Assembly: GCF_021560175.1 (NCBI RefSeq)
Contig: NZ_CP091110.1
Span: 5,086,501-5,150,500, forward strand
Length of the DNA: 64,000 bases
Reading direction: 5' to 3'
DNA from: Neobacillus drentensis
GTDB taxonomy: Bacteria > Bacillota > Bacilli > Bacillales > Cytobacillaceae
The notes under the pieces were generated by a model. The model searched no databases and had not been told where the DNA came from. It worked only from the letters and a program-made list of their open reading frames with translations. Shown here in pieces: positions 25,620 through 34,985 of this stretch. Every line of letters starts with the position of its first letter. The stretch's first letter is position 1. The translations under genes were made by a program, and so were the position numbers.

Positions 25620-27731
25620 TTAATAGATTTTTCTATTTTGTTCATCGGCAATGCCTGATTTTCTGTAAAAATAAGTGTTAATGATATCCCGCCACTCTTT
25701 AGAATGTGATACTTGTTCTTCCAATTTATTTAAAATGTCTTCATAACGCTCGGAATCTATTTTGCCCTCTAATTTTGTCCATCGTCCTTTTAATTCCTCT
25801 GCTTCTTGAACGCCCTCAAAGTGGGTATTGTAAATATGTTGAATCACTGTATCGCCCGATTTTAACCTATGGGTATATGGAACATGATGGAAGAACAATA
25901 ACAATTCATCCGGGCAGGTTTCTAATGATTCATACATGTCTGCATTCTCTTTAAAATACTGTGCTGAATAACCAGTACCTGTTTTTACGGTACGGTCAAC
26001 GCCAATACCACGGCAGTCAGCAAAATGATAGGTACCCCAAACTGAATATTCATAACCATCAACATTGGGTCCATAGTGATGATGCGGATTCACCATCCAG
26101 CCAACTCCAAGTGGTGAGGTATAATGTTCATAGATTTCCCACGCTTTAAGAAGCATCTGACTGATTTGATCGTTAACCAAACCATCTTGGCCAAAGGTTT
26201 GCCCAATCCATTCATTTGTAATGGTTTCTGCTTCAAGGTCAGGATTCCATGTTAAACGGCCAAAACCATATAGGTTCGCTTGTGCCAATGTATGTCCAGT
26301 CCAGTTGTAGTCATTCCCAATATTCGAAACGGCTGAGATACCTGAATAACGGTACGGGAACATAGAACCATCGACGACCTGTTTTACGGGTGAGCCTTCT
26401 CCGTTTGCATAGGTGTCAAAATCAAGGATTCCCTTCCACTGAGGAACCAAGTAACATAGATGTTTTTGCTGTCCTGTGTATTCTTGGGTGATTTGGAACT
26501 CCAACATTTGATTGGTTTGCGGCATAGCACCAAATAATGGGGAAACCGCCTCCCGTACTTGGAAATCCATCGGTCCATTTTTAATCTGCAAGATCACATT
26601 CTCATGGAACTTTCCATCTAAGGGTTTAAAGTGGTCATAGGCCGCCCTCGCACGGTCGGTTGAGCGATCACGCCAGTCCTGCATGCAGTTATAGACGAAA
26701 CATCTCCAAATAACCAAACCGCCGAATGGCTCTAATGCTTCAGCTAACATATTTGCACCATCTGCATGATTTCGGTTATAAGTAAATGGACCAGGCCTAT
26801 GTTCGGAGTCTGCTTTAACCAGGAAACCTCCAAAATCGGGAATATACTGGTAGATTTCTTTCGCTTTATTTTTCCACCATTCTTTCACTTCAGGATCAAG
26901 CGGATCTGCCGTTTCCAAATCGCCCAGTTGAATCGTACTTGCATAATTAATACTAAGAAACGTTTTAATTCCATAAGCTCTAAAAATGCTGGCAACCTCC
27001 ACTACACGAGGAAGTAAGCTAGCAGTGATTAGATTAGTTTCTACTTGGTGGACATTTACATTATTAATAGCGATGGCATTGATCCCTACAGAAGATAGCA
27101 ATCTTGCATAATCTTGAATACGATCTAGTTCATCGGAAAAAGCATTTTCTTTGTAAAAAATAGACTTTCCAGCATAACCACGTTCAATGCTGCCATCCAT
27201 GTTATCCCACTGATTAATCATTCTTAATTGATTTTTAGGAGATTCCACAATGTTTAAATTTTTTATGCTTTCCCGATTCTGCATCAATCTTAACAGATGA
27301 AAAGCGGCATAAAGAACACCTATATCTCTTTTGCCCACTAGATAAATGGTAGTATTTTCATTAGTCGTAACCATCTTGATAAAATAACCAGCATCATTGA
27401 TTTGATTAAAATCTACTTCAATCTTATTTTCCAACAAATTTAATTCCGTCTTGGTAACTAATACAATCCTATTTTTAGGTTTAGTCCCCGATGATGTTTC
27501 TGGATGTATATCAAGCATGGAAGAAAGGGCCGAGCGAAGCTCATTTCGTGCAGATTCTATGACGACGGAATCTGCAAAACTTTCTATATGGGCAGTGAGT
27601 TGTTGGTACTCCATTACCAATGTAGGATCATCTACTTTTTTATACTGAAGCCACGCGGAATAACTCTCTTTATGCTTTACCTTGTATTGTTGGGTTAGAT
27701 TGTTCCAAGTATGATCGATTGTACTTTCCAT
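25620..27731 (-). CDS. aguA: GH67 alpha-glucuronidase AguA
   Basis: A 703-residue intracellular alpha-glucuronidase that removes (4-O-methyl)glucuronic acid from the non-reducing end of aldouronic acids. Typical GH67 segments include GGFLVKADSEHRPGPFTYNR, IWRCFVYNCMQDWRDR, and NGPMDFQVREAVSPLFGAM with the conserved Asp and Glu of the active site. ATG 27731 is chosen because GGAGGATGC precedes it; an earlier start would overlap the previous gene. It follows GH10 and Nif3 genes and precedes MATE. It shows no signal peptide, as in Geobacillus AguA. Confidence 0.95.
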   Translation of the reverse strand: MESTIDHTWNNLTQQYKVKHKESYSAWLQYKKVDDPTLVMEYQQLTAHIESFADSVVIESARNELRSALSSMLDIHPETSSGTKPKNRIVLVTKTELNLLENKIEVDFNQINDAGYFIKMVTTNENTTIYLVGKRDIGVLYAAFHLLRLMQNRESIKNLNIVESPKNQLRMINQWDNMDGSIERGYAGKSIFYKENAFSDELDRIQDYARLLSSVGINAIAINNVNVHQVETNLITASLLPRVVEVASIFRAYGIKTFLSINYASTIQLGDLETADPLDPEVKEWWKNKAKEIYQYIPDFGGFLVKADSEHRPGPFTYNRNHADGANMLAEALEPFGGLVIWRCFVYNCMQDWRDRSTDRARAAYDHFKPLDGKFHENVILQIKNGPMDFQVREAVSPLFGAMPQTNQMLEFQITQEYTGQQKHLCYLVPQWKGILDFDTYANGEGSPVKQVVDGSMFPYRYSGISAVSNIGNDYNWTGHTLAQANLYGFGRLTWNPDLEAETITNEWIGQTFGQDGLVNDQISQMLLKAWEIYEHYTSPLGVGWMVNPHHHYGPNVDGYEYSVWGTYHFADCRGIGVDRTVKTGTGYSAQYFKENADMYESLETCPDELLLFFHHVPYTHRLKSGDTVIQHIYNTHFEGVQEAEELKGRWTKLEGKIDSERYEDILNKLEEQVSHSKEWRDIINTYFYRKSGIADEQNRKIY

Positions 27732-27774
27732 TACAGAGCATCCTCCATTGAAATAATGTTTTATGGGAAGTTGA

Positions 27775-28569
27775 TTATACAACTTTGAAAAGTGGTTTTT
27801 CAGGAATAAAATGGACAGGAATGCCAGGGAATTCAGATTGGATCCATTTTGCTAAATATTTCATACCAGGTGCCTCGCTTTCAGCATGTCCTAACACGAT
27901 TAATGCTTTTCGTTTCCCCTGATAGACTGCATCCCTGACAAACTCTGGAGTTTCCCACTCTGGACCTTCACCTGAAATAATTAAATCTACATGCTCCTTC
28001 TCAAAGAGCGGGATCGACAAAGTTCCACCCCCTCTATACCCTGCCAACAAACCAATACGTGAACAAGTATCAGATAGCTCTCCAACTGTACGTACAAATT
28101 GAATTCCCAGCTTATCTTTTACGTACTCAGCAATTTCCCTAACAGACATCGGAGGAATTTTTACTACCGTTGATGTTGGGGTGTCCTTTTCTATAAATGT
28201 TTTCCATTCCAAGGCTTCTATCAAGCCAGTCATAATCCCATCTGGCTGGCAGCGATGTAGATAATCATGAAACCGATAGATCGATAGCCCAGACTCTGTA
28301 ATGATCCTATTTTTTTCAGAATAGACAGTGTTTTCTTCCCATAACTCTGGATTGTCGATATGGCTATAAAAAAGGCCCTCATGGGTAATCAAAAGATTGA
28401 CCCCTAGATGAATCGCCCGCTTTATGACTTGCTGTGTGGCCATAAACGTGGTGGCAATTCCTTTTACTTCCATGTTTGGATGGCCGAATTTAAGCATGTC
28501 TACAGTATTTTGAATGTGGTCCACTGGCTCCATTAATCGATCTAAAACATGTTGAACGGTTAATGTCAT
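27775..28569 (-). CDS. Nif3-like dinuclear metal centre protein
   Basis: A 264-residue Nif3/YqfO-family protein. Probable metal-ligand segments are LLITHEGLFY, the RFHDYLHRC loop and LGHAESEAPG near the C-terminus. Family members form hexameric rings with a two-metal centre, and their reaction is not firmly established (hydrolase activities have been proposed). ATG 28569 with AGAAGGT upstream is preferred over a start 21 codons earlier. It lies inside a xylan operon between GH10 and GH67, which hints at a role in oligosaccharide metabolism. Confidence 0.82.
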   Translation of the reverse strand: MTLTVQHVLDRLMEPVDHIQNTVDMLKFGHPNMEVKGIATTFMATQQVIKRAIHLGVNLLITHEGLFYSHIDNPELWEENTVYSEKNRIITESGLSIYRFHDYLHRCQPDGIMTGLIEALEWKTFIEKDTPTSTVVKIPPMSVREIAEYVKDKLGIQFVRTVGELSDTCSRIGLLAGYRGGGTLSIPLFEKEHVDLIISGEGPEWETPEFVRDAVYQGKRKALIVLGHAESEAPGMKYLAKWIQSEFPGIPVHFIPEKPLFKVV

Positions 28570-28673
28570 ATTTTTACCTTCTCTCAAAAGAATCTTCCTT
28601 AAAAGAAAGAGTTGCCAGATCATCTGAGGCAACTCTTTGGCATAAGTTCTATCTCCTGCTTGTTGGTCTATTC

Positions 28674-29678
28674 TTAAAAGTTAATAACCTTCCAAAAAGC
28701 CTCTTTTGGCTGATGATTTTCATCAAATAAAAATGGCCAGTTTTTACGACCTCTTACTGGAAAATCATTTAACCATGTATAATCATCGGCAGCACCCCAG
28801 AACGTTACGGCCGTAAATACCTCTCGATATTCCCTAAGTAATTCGAATACCTGTTGATACCTTTGGGTCTGCAGTTCAATCATTTCGGTTGTTGGGTTGG
28901 TAAGGTCTGTGCGCTTGTCTTCATGTTTAAACACAGATATATCTAATTCTGTCAGTTGCAGTTTCAACCCAAGGGATGCATAACGTTCAATAGCCGCACG
29001 AATGTCCTCGAGACTTGGGTTTGTTAAATTCCAGTGTGCCTGAAGACCGACTCCATGAATCGGGACCCCTTTGTCAACCAATGATTTCACAAGCTGATAA
29101 ATCTTTTCCCGCTTCCCTGGATTGGATTCATTATAATCATTGTAAAAAAGCAATGCATCTGGGTCAGCAGCATGCGCAAATTCAAAAGCTTTTTCGATGT
29201 AATCTTCGCCGATGATGTCTAGCCAATTGGTTTTTCTATACAACTCTGGACCTTCATCTGTTACTGCTTCATTGACTACATCCCAGCAGTAAATTTGCCC
29301 TTTATATCTCTGCATGACAGTGTTCATATGGTCTTTCATTCGTTGTAACAATTGATCCCTAGTAACCTGTTCTCCATTAGAATTCACAAAAACCCAGTCA
29401 GGAGTTTGATTGTGCCATACCAAAGTATGCCCACGCATCTTCATCCCGTGCGTTTGTGCAAACGCTGCCAATTTATCGGCTCGTTCAAATGTAAATTTGC
29501 CCTCTTCCGGTTGTAGTAACTCAAATTTCATATCATTTTCTGCAGTAATACTATTAAAATGTTTTGCTAATAAATTCTGCTGTGTTTCAATTGTACGAAG
29601 ATTTACCGCTGCACCAATGTTAAAATAGTTTTCATATACTTTCTGCAATGAAGAAACCTCAACACTAGTCTTTGCCAT
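28674..29678 (-). CDS. Intracellular GH10 endo-1,4-beta-xylanase
   Basis: A 334-residue GH10 catalytic domain with no signal peptide. The acid/base is E137 in WDVVNEAV and the nucleophile E244 in QLTELDIS; RGHTLVWHNQ (about 82-91) holds substrate-binding residues. Such cytoplasmic GH10 enzymes (XynA2/IXT6 type) cut short imported xylo-oligosaccharides. RBS is AGGAG. It precedes the Nif3-like and alpha-glucuronidase genes, consistent with a cytoplasmic xylan-oligomer pathway. Confidence 0.95.
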   Translation of the reverse strand: MAKTSVEVSSLQKVYENYFNIGAAVNLRTIETQQNLLAKHFNSITAENDMKFELLQPEEGKFTFERADKLAAFAQTHGMKMRGHTLVWHNQTPDWVFVNSNGEQVTRDQLLQRMKDHMNTVMQRYKGQIYCWDVVNEAVTDEGPELYRKTNWLDIIGEDYIEKAFEFAHAADPDALLFYNDYNESNPGKREKIYQLVKSLVDKGVPIHGVGLQAHWNLTNPSLEDIRAAIERYASLGLKLQLTELDISVFKHEDKRTDLTNPTTEMIELQTQRYQQVFELLREYREVFTAVTFWGAADDYTWLNDFPVRGRKNWPFLFDENHQPKEAFWKVINF

Positions 29679-29730
29679 CTTTCATCCATCTCCTATTAAC
29701 ATAATTTCATCTATATTCGGTGAGACTCCT

Positions 29731-29755
29731 CCTGCCCGTCATATGGACAGGCAGG
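29731..29755. other. Intercistronic stem-loop upstream of the GH10 gene
   Basis: A 10-bp stem (29731-29740 with 29746-29755, one G-T pair) with a 5-base loop in the gap between the broken aldo/keto reductase and the GH10 gene. No T-run follows on the minus strand. It may be an mRNA processing or stability element. Confidence 0.5.
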
Positions 29756-29832
29756 AATTAATTATTAATCCGTTGTAAATGAAGTGTAAATTTCTTGGGT
29801 AATACAGACTTTTTAGATGGGTTAAACAAAGA

Positions 29833-30803
29833 TTATGCCTGATAAAAATTACGAATCCACCTATAATCTTGCAGCTTCTTAACCGATTCTTGAGAAAGCC
29901 CTTTTCCGTCCCCAACCTTACAGTTTTTTTCGACATTTTTGATGGTACGCATGCCGGGTATAACGGTAGAAACCGCTGGATGGCTTAAAATGTATCTTAA
30001 AGCAGTTTCAGCCATATCCTCAATAGAAATGTTAAGATCTGTTACGATTTCTTGTATCTGGTTGTAGACTTCAAGTTTTCTTTCCCCTCTAAAATAGTGG
30101 TTTCTAAAATCTCCCTCATCGAACTTACTTTCAGGAGTAATTTTGCCGGTAGCCCCCCTTCATCCAAAGGTACACGGGCAATAACACCGACATTATGTTT
30201 TTCACAAGCAGGGAAAAGCTTATCCTCCGGTCTTTGTTCAAAAATATTGTAGATGACCTGAACGGTATCAACTAAGCCTGTCTCAATCAGCTTGATGGCA
30301 TTTTCCGGCTGGTGATCATTAATGGAAACACCAAAATATTTAATTTTTCCCTGCTCTTTCAGTTTTTTAATGGCTTCAAGCCAGTCCCCCTGATTTACCC
30401 ATTCGTCAGACCAAACGTGAAACTGTTGGACATCGATCGTATCGACACCAAGATTGCGCAAGCTCTCTTCCGTGCAGGAAATAATATGATCTGCCGGGAA
30501 GGCTTCTTCTGCCGGAATACCAGCCGGAGCAGGCCATTTTAAATTTTTCGGAGGAATCTTGGTTGATACATAAATCGTTTCTGGACGTTCTCTTACTACT
30601 TGTCCAACCAAGCGCTCACTGTGGCCATTACCATACCCTAGGGCCGTATCAATAAAATTCAGGCCAAGATCAATTGCTTTGTTGAGTGCCTTAATGGATT
30701 CTTCATCGTTTGCTCCCTGCCATCCGGTATTCCCTATACCCCAGGCGCCATATCCTATCTCGGAAACTTTTAAATCTGTTTTTCCTAGTAATCGGTAATT
30801 CAT
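29833..30803 (-). pseudogene. Aldo/keto reductase, frameshifted
   Basis: An AKR with FIDTALGYGNG, YVSTKI and QQFHVW (tetrad segments) that loses frame at a run of six G (minus strand, about 30154-30159). In the original frame it ends at 30042 with unrelated residues. In the next frame the family sequence continues as ATGKITPESKFDEGDF to IRNFYQA, ending at 29833. Adding one G restores a 323-residue protein. The start is ATG 30803 behind GGAGG. It may be a recent inactivation or a homopolymer sequencing error. Confidence 0.85.
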
Positions 30804-30889
30804 TAGTATTCCTCCAGTTATTACTATCATTTTTACGCTGCCATAAACTCCATTTTCCAATGAACTGTAATATGGATTTGGATTCGAAA

Positions 30890-32398
30890 CTATTTACGTT
30901 TTGCTAACCGGATTACATTCCAAGATAATTTTGGCAACACTGCTGAAACCAAACCATTTTTAATCACGGCATTACCATTTGAATGAGGAGCAACCGGTGT
31001 TCCCTTAGCCGAATTGGTTATTTTTAAGTCTTCGTTTTCAAGCACGATATGCTCCACAACCTCATATCCTTCAAAATTACGAATATCGCACTCTAGTTCC
31101 AAGCCTTCCTTTAAATGGCGGTTTACCGAAAAAATGGTTAACTGTTCATTTTCTTCATTATATACAGCGGTTGATTCTAAATAAGGTACATCCGTAAAAT
31201 CCTTGCTATCATATTTTGGACTTGAAATAATCGGATTCAAGGAAATGCCGCGCCCAAATACCGATGCGTGCATATATGGATAGAAGATGGTCTGCTTCCA
31301 GGCTGGTCCATTTTCTTCCGTCATAATAGGTGCAATTACATTTATCAACTGGGCAAGACAAGCAATTTTTATGCGGTCAGCATGCTTTAATAACGTGATC
31401 AGCATACATCCAACCAATAGGGCATCCTCAAAATTATAATGATCTTCCAGCTGCGGAGGTGCAATGCTCCAAGGTTCAATTTTCTTATCGGCATCATTAC
31501 TGTGATACCAAACATTCCATTCATCAAAAGAAAGATTGATATTCTTCTTTCCTCGTTTTTTCGCTTTAATATAATCGGCTATGGATATGACTGAACGGAT
31601 AAAGTCATCCATTTCGAGTGTCATAGCCAAATAGTTTGAGATGTCATTATCACGATTACCGTAATATTGGTGAAGCGAAATAAATTCAACATGATCATAG
31701 GTATGATCCAAAACAGTTGCTTCCCAATCTGCAAAGGTCGGCATGCCTCTGCCTGAGCTTCCGCAGGCAACTAGTTCAATGGCTGGGTCAACCCACTTCA
31801 TGACCTTGGCTGCTTCAGCAGCAAGTCTCCCATATTCTTCAGCACTTTTATGGCCGATTTGCCAAGGACCATCCATTTCATTTCCCAAGCACCATGTTTT
31901 AATTTTGTGCGGCACTTTAAACCCGTGTGAAATCCGTAAGTCACTATAATAAGAACCGCCCGGATGGTTGCAATATTCTACCAGGTTTCTCGCAGCATCA
32001 ATCCCGCGTGTTCCTAAGTTAACGGCCATGTTTACATCGGCATTTACCAGCTTTGCCCATTTCATGAGCTCATTTGTACCAATTTCATTGGTTTCAGTGG
32101 TGCGCTAGGCTAAATCAAGCCTGCGTGGGCGATTTGCAACTGGTCCTACGCCATCCTCCCAGTTGTAACCAGAAACAAAGTTACCACCTGGATAACGAAT
32201 GATAGGAACCTGAAGCTCTTTTACCATCTCCATCACATCTTGACGGAAACCATTTTCATCTGCCTGCGGATGACCGGGCTGATAAATCCCGCCATAGACT
32301 GCACGTCCTAGATGTTCGATAAACGAACCGTAGATACGATTATCAATCTCAGAAACTTTAAAATCCTTTTCAAGAATCATTTTTGCCTTTTGTCCCAT
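30890..32398 (-). pseudogene. abfA: GH51 alpha-L-arabinofuranosidase with in-frame amber codon
   Basis: Read as one frame this is 502 residues, the length of Geobacillus AbfA, an intracellular enzyme that removes arabinose from arabinoxylo-oligosaccharides. A TAG at 32105-32107 interrupts it after RRPRRLDLA; the frame resumes as RTTETNEIGTNELMKW, where family members have Trp (RLDLAW). A TGG-to-TAG change explains this. Both catalytic Glu (LGNEMDG and SFDEWNVW) lie after the stop, so an unsuppressed amber would abolish activity. ATG 32398 fits GAGAGG spacing better than the ATG three codons earlier. Re-initiation at ATG 32065 has no good ribosome binding site. Confidence 0.88.
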
Positions 32399-32498
32399 AT
32401 TTTCCATCCTCTCATTAGTAAGTTAGTTTAAACTTTATCGAATTCAGTATTTATTCCTTTTTTATTCCAATTTTTAAGGAGGTTACTCATAAGTATAT

Positions 32499-33911
32499 TT
32501 ATTCCAGAGTAAAAGAAGCGAGACTTGCATTACCGATCCCCTTATAAGTAAAATACAATGCCTGTATACCGTCCGGAATGGTAATATCAGCGGCATATTC
32601 TGTCCAAATGTTTGTAAAATCAACCGGTATTTCTCCGAGGGCCAGCCCGTCCCAGGCTGTTTTGACTTCAAAACTCCCTTTGGCATACCCACGCACCTTG
32701 ATTTTGACTTTTCGAATACCGTCGCATTGGAAATATTTAAAACCGGCTGTTGCAGTATCCCTCATATTCGCAATGTATGCGTTTTCTTCATCTCCATCCT
32801 TACCATCCTGCGTAATCCTCGGAAATCGTCCGTCCATCCATGCCCCGAGAGAACCCGAATACAATTCCTCATCCTTACAGAATAGATTGCATGCCACATA
32901 AGCTGGATACTCCCCGCGTCCTACTAGTGGTCCTCCATTGGGTCCGCAGGATGTCATCTCTACTTGGGGTATTGTGCCGTCGTCTCTAAACTCGATCGGT
33001 TCAACACAGCCTTGCCTGCTGTAAACGGTTCCGTTGGTATGCCTGTGATAAAAGATGTACCATTTCCCATCAATTTCAACAATGCTGCCGTGATTATTGT
33101 GACCATAGTACATAGGCTTGTCCGCTGGTTTGTAAGTATCGATATGAAGATCGGCATTGCTTACGATGACTCCCTGGTAGACAAAGCCTTCTGTCGGACG
33201 CTTGCTAGTCGCATAACAAAGCTCATGCATGACGATAGAGGAGTAGATCAAATAATATGTATCGCCTTTTTTCCTTATGGACGGCGCTTCAAAGAACTCA
33301 TGTCCTTCGTACCCGCTGCCCTTGCTGTAGGGCTCACTTGGTGCAATAAAAACGGGTTCTTCCATAATGGTAAGCATATCCGGACCAAGTACCGTCGCTA
33401 TGGCACCCTTTCTTGATTTGTCACCTGCTGCACAAAATCCAGTGTACAAATAGGTTTTCTCACCTTCGGTTAGGACCCCTGGGTCGAATTGAGACTGGTC
33501 GCCTTCTCTTTCCCCCAAGCGTGTTCCATCTGGATAATGCACATAACCGTAAAATTCGTAACGTCCTGCCGGCGAATCACAGACAGCTACCGACACAATG
33601 GGAACTTTGTCAAGCACATAATAGAGATAATATCGACCATCTGGACCCACCGTGACATCCGGTGCATAAAGACACATTCTTCCATCAGGATTGAGTGGAT
33701 CATCTGTTTTTTTGTAAATGACGCCTTCATACCGCCAATCACCTAAATTATCGATCGGTGCAGACCAGCACGCATAATCGTTTACGCAAAAGACATGCCC
33801 ATTAAAACGATCATGAGAGCCATAAACATACACTCGATCATTAAAAACATATGGTTCTGCATCAGGAATATATTCCCATGATGGAAGATACGGATTGAAT
33901 CCTTGCTTCAT
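32499..33911 (-). CDS. GH43 arabinofuranosidase/xylosidase with C-terminal beta-sandwich
   Basis: A 470-residue protein. The GH43 five-bladed propeller occupies about 1-330, with base D17 (YIPDAEPYVF), the Asp of QFDPGVLTEG and the acid Glu of HEFFEAPSI. The C-terminal 130 residues (from about 340) resemble a CBM6-like carbohydrate-binding sandwich. There is no signal peptide. It is probably an arabinofuranosidase or a xylosidase acting on imported oligomers. It is the first gene of the xylan-enzyme operon, with RBS AAGGAG, and its leader is partly duplicated at 2103-2155. Confidence 0.88.
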   Translation of the reverse strand: MKQGFNPYLPSWEYIPDAEPYVFNDRVYVYGSHDRFNGHVFCVNDYACWSAPIDNLGDWRYEGVIYKKTDDPLNPDGRMCLYAPDVTVGPDGRYYLYYVLDKVPIVSVAVCDSPAGRYEFYGYVHYPDGTRLGEREGDQSQFDPGVLTEGEKTYLYTGFCAAGDKSRKGAIATVLGPDMLTIMEEPVFIAPSEPYSKGSGYEGHEFFEAPSIRKKGDTYYLIYSSIVMHELCYATSKRPTEGFVYQGVIVSNADLHIDTYKPADKPMYYGHNNHGSIVEIDGKWYIFYHRHTNGTVYSRQGCVEPIEFRDDGTIPQVEMTSCGPNGGPLVGRGEYPAYVACNLFCKDEELYSGSLGAWMDGRFPRITQDGKDGDEENAYIANMRDTATAGFKYFQCDGIRKVKIKVRGYAKGSFEVKTAWDGLALGEIPVDFTNIWTEYAADITIPDGIQALYFTYKGIGNASLASFTLE

Positions 33912-34007
33912 TGTCTTTCCACTCCTTGTATCCTAATAAAAAGTTTGCTTATACCACATCGTTTTTTTTACAAAATACTCTCTAATTCATTCAACGCTAG
34001 ATGTTCA

Positions 34008-34030
34008 ATAAAAAAGGGACATATTGTCCC
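34008..34030 (-). terminator. Rho-independent terminator after the Lpl-type permease
   Basis: Stem GGGACA (34016-34021) with TGTCCC (34025-34030), followed on the minus strand by TTTTTTAT. It ends the ABC transporter operon 15 bases after the last stop codon. Confidence 0.85.
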
Positions 34031-34044
34031 ATTTTTTTTAAGAA

Positions 34045-34974
34045 TCATCCCTTAACTCCACCCAAAGTTAAGCCTTTTACAAAATATTTTTGCAGGAATG
34101 GGTACACCATAATAATTGGTAAACTTGCAATTATCGTCATGGTTGCCCTTATGGAAGTAGGAGTTACTGTGTTTGCAGCTGAATTACTGCTAGCAAATGC
34201 ATCTGCCGCAGTCTTGCCTGACATAGAAGCATTTGAATTCTGTAAAATTTTCATAAGCTCATATTGTAAGGTACTTAGTTCAGGAGTGGAAGAATTGTAC
34301 AAGAAAACATCAAACCAAGAATTCCATTGACCAACAGCAACAAACAATGAAACCGTTGCTAATACAGGAAGTGATAATGGTAAGACAATTTTTATAAAGG
34401 TAGTAAAATCTCCTGCTCCATCGATTTTTGCTGATTCAAATAAACTCTCCGGGATGCCTTCAATGAAAGAACGAATAACAATGAGATTAAATACGCCGAT
34501 AATTCCAGGGATAATATATACCCAAAAACTATCCAATAAATTAAGTTCTTTGATAAGCAAGTAATTTGGAATTAGTCCGCCACTAAAATACATGGTTAGA
34601 ACAAAAGCAATTGTCACAAACTTTTTAAAGACAAAATCCTTTCGACTAATCGTATAAGCTACCATTGCTGTGCCAAGTACGGATGTCAATGTTCCGATCA
34701 GTGTTCTTAGAACTGAAATCATAAATGAATGGAAAATACTAGATTCACCAAATACATATTTATAATTTGACCAGGTAAATTCCCTCGGCCAAAGGTAAAT
34801 ACCTCCCTTTATGGAATCATTCGCATCATTCAAGGAAACAGCCAACTGATTAATAAAAGGATATAACATCACGACACATAGGAAAAACATAAAGGTATAG
34901 TTAAAAATATCAAAAATATAGTCGCCTGCACCTGTATGGCTCCTGGTTGCTTTGAAAAGTTGTTTCTTTCCCAT
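34045..34974 (-). CDS. ABC sugar permease, LplC/YtcP type
   Basis: A 309-residue MalG-superfamily permease with six helices and the EAA loop FESAKIDGAGDFTTFIKIVL. It ends with the GLTLGGVKG tail common to this subfamily. It overlaps functionally with the LplB-type gene 11 bases upstream. Together with the 558-residue binding protein it forms an LplABC/AguEFG-type importer. The adjacent alpha-glucuronidase suggests aldouronic acids as the substrate, which is inference. Confidence 0.9.
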   Translation of the reverse strand: MGKKQLFKATRSHTGAGDYIFDIFNYTFMFFLCVVMLYPFINQLAVSLNDANDSIKGGIYLWPREFTWSNYKYVFGESSIFHSFMISVLRTLIGTLTSVLGTAMVAYTISRKDFVFKKFVTIAFVLTMYFSGGLIPNYLLIKELNLLDSFWVYIIPGIIGVFNLIVIRSFIEGIPESLFESAKIDGAGDFTTFIKIVLPLSLPVLATVSLFVAVGQWNSWFDVFLYNSSTPELSTLQYELMKILQNSNASMSGKTAADAFASSNSAANTVTPTSIRATMTIIASLPIIMVYPFLQKYFVKGLTLGGVKG

Positions 34975-34985
34975 AAAATCCCCTC

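Noticed and set aside
27732..27782. Longer start of the alpha-glucuronidase
   Set aside because: It would overlap the Nif3-like gene; GGAGGATGC before ATG 27731 supports the shorter start.
32065..32104. Downstream ATG as the start of a separate short GH51 gene
   Set aside because: The frame upstream continues the GH51 family sequence through the amber codon, and the ATG has no ribosome binding site.
32401..32440. AGTTTAAACT palindrome upstream of abfA as an XylR site
   Set aside because: The arms and spacing do not fit the TTTG-N9-CAAA form of the other four sites.
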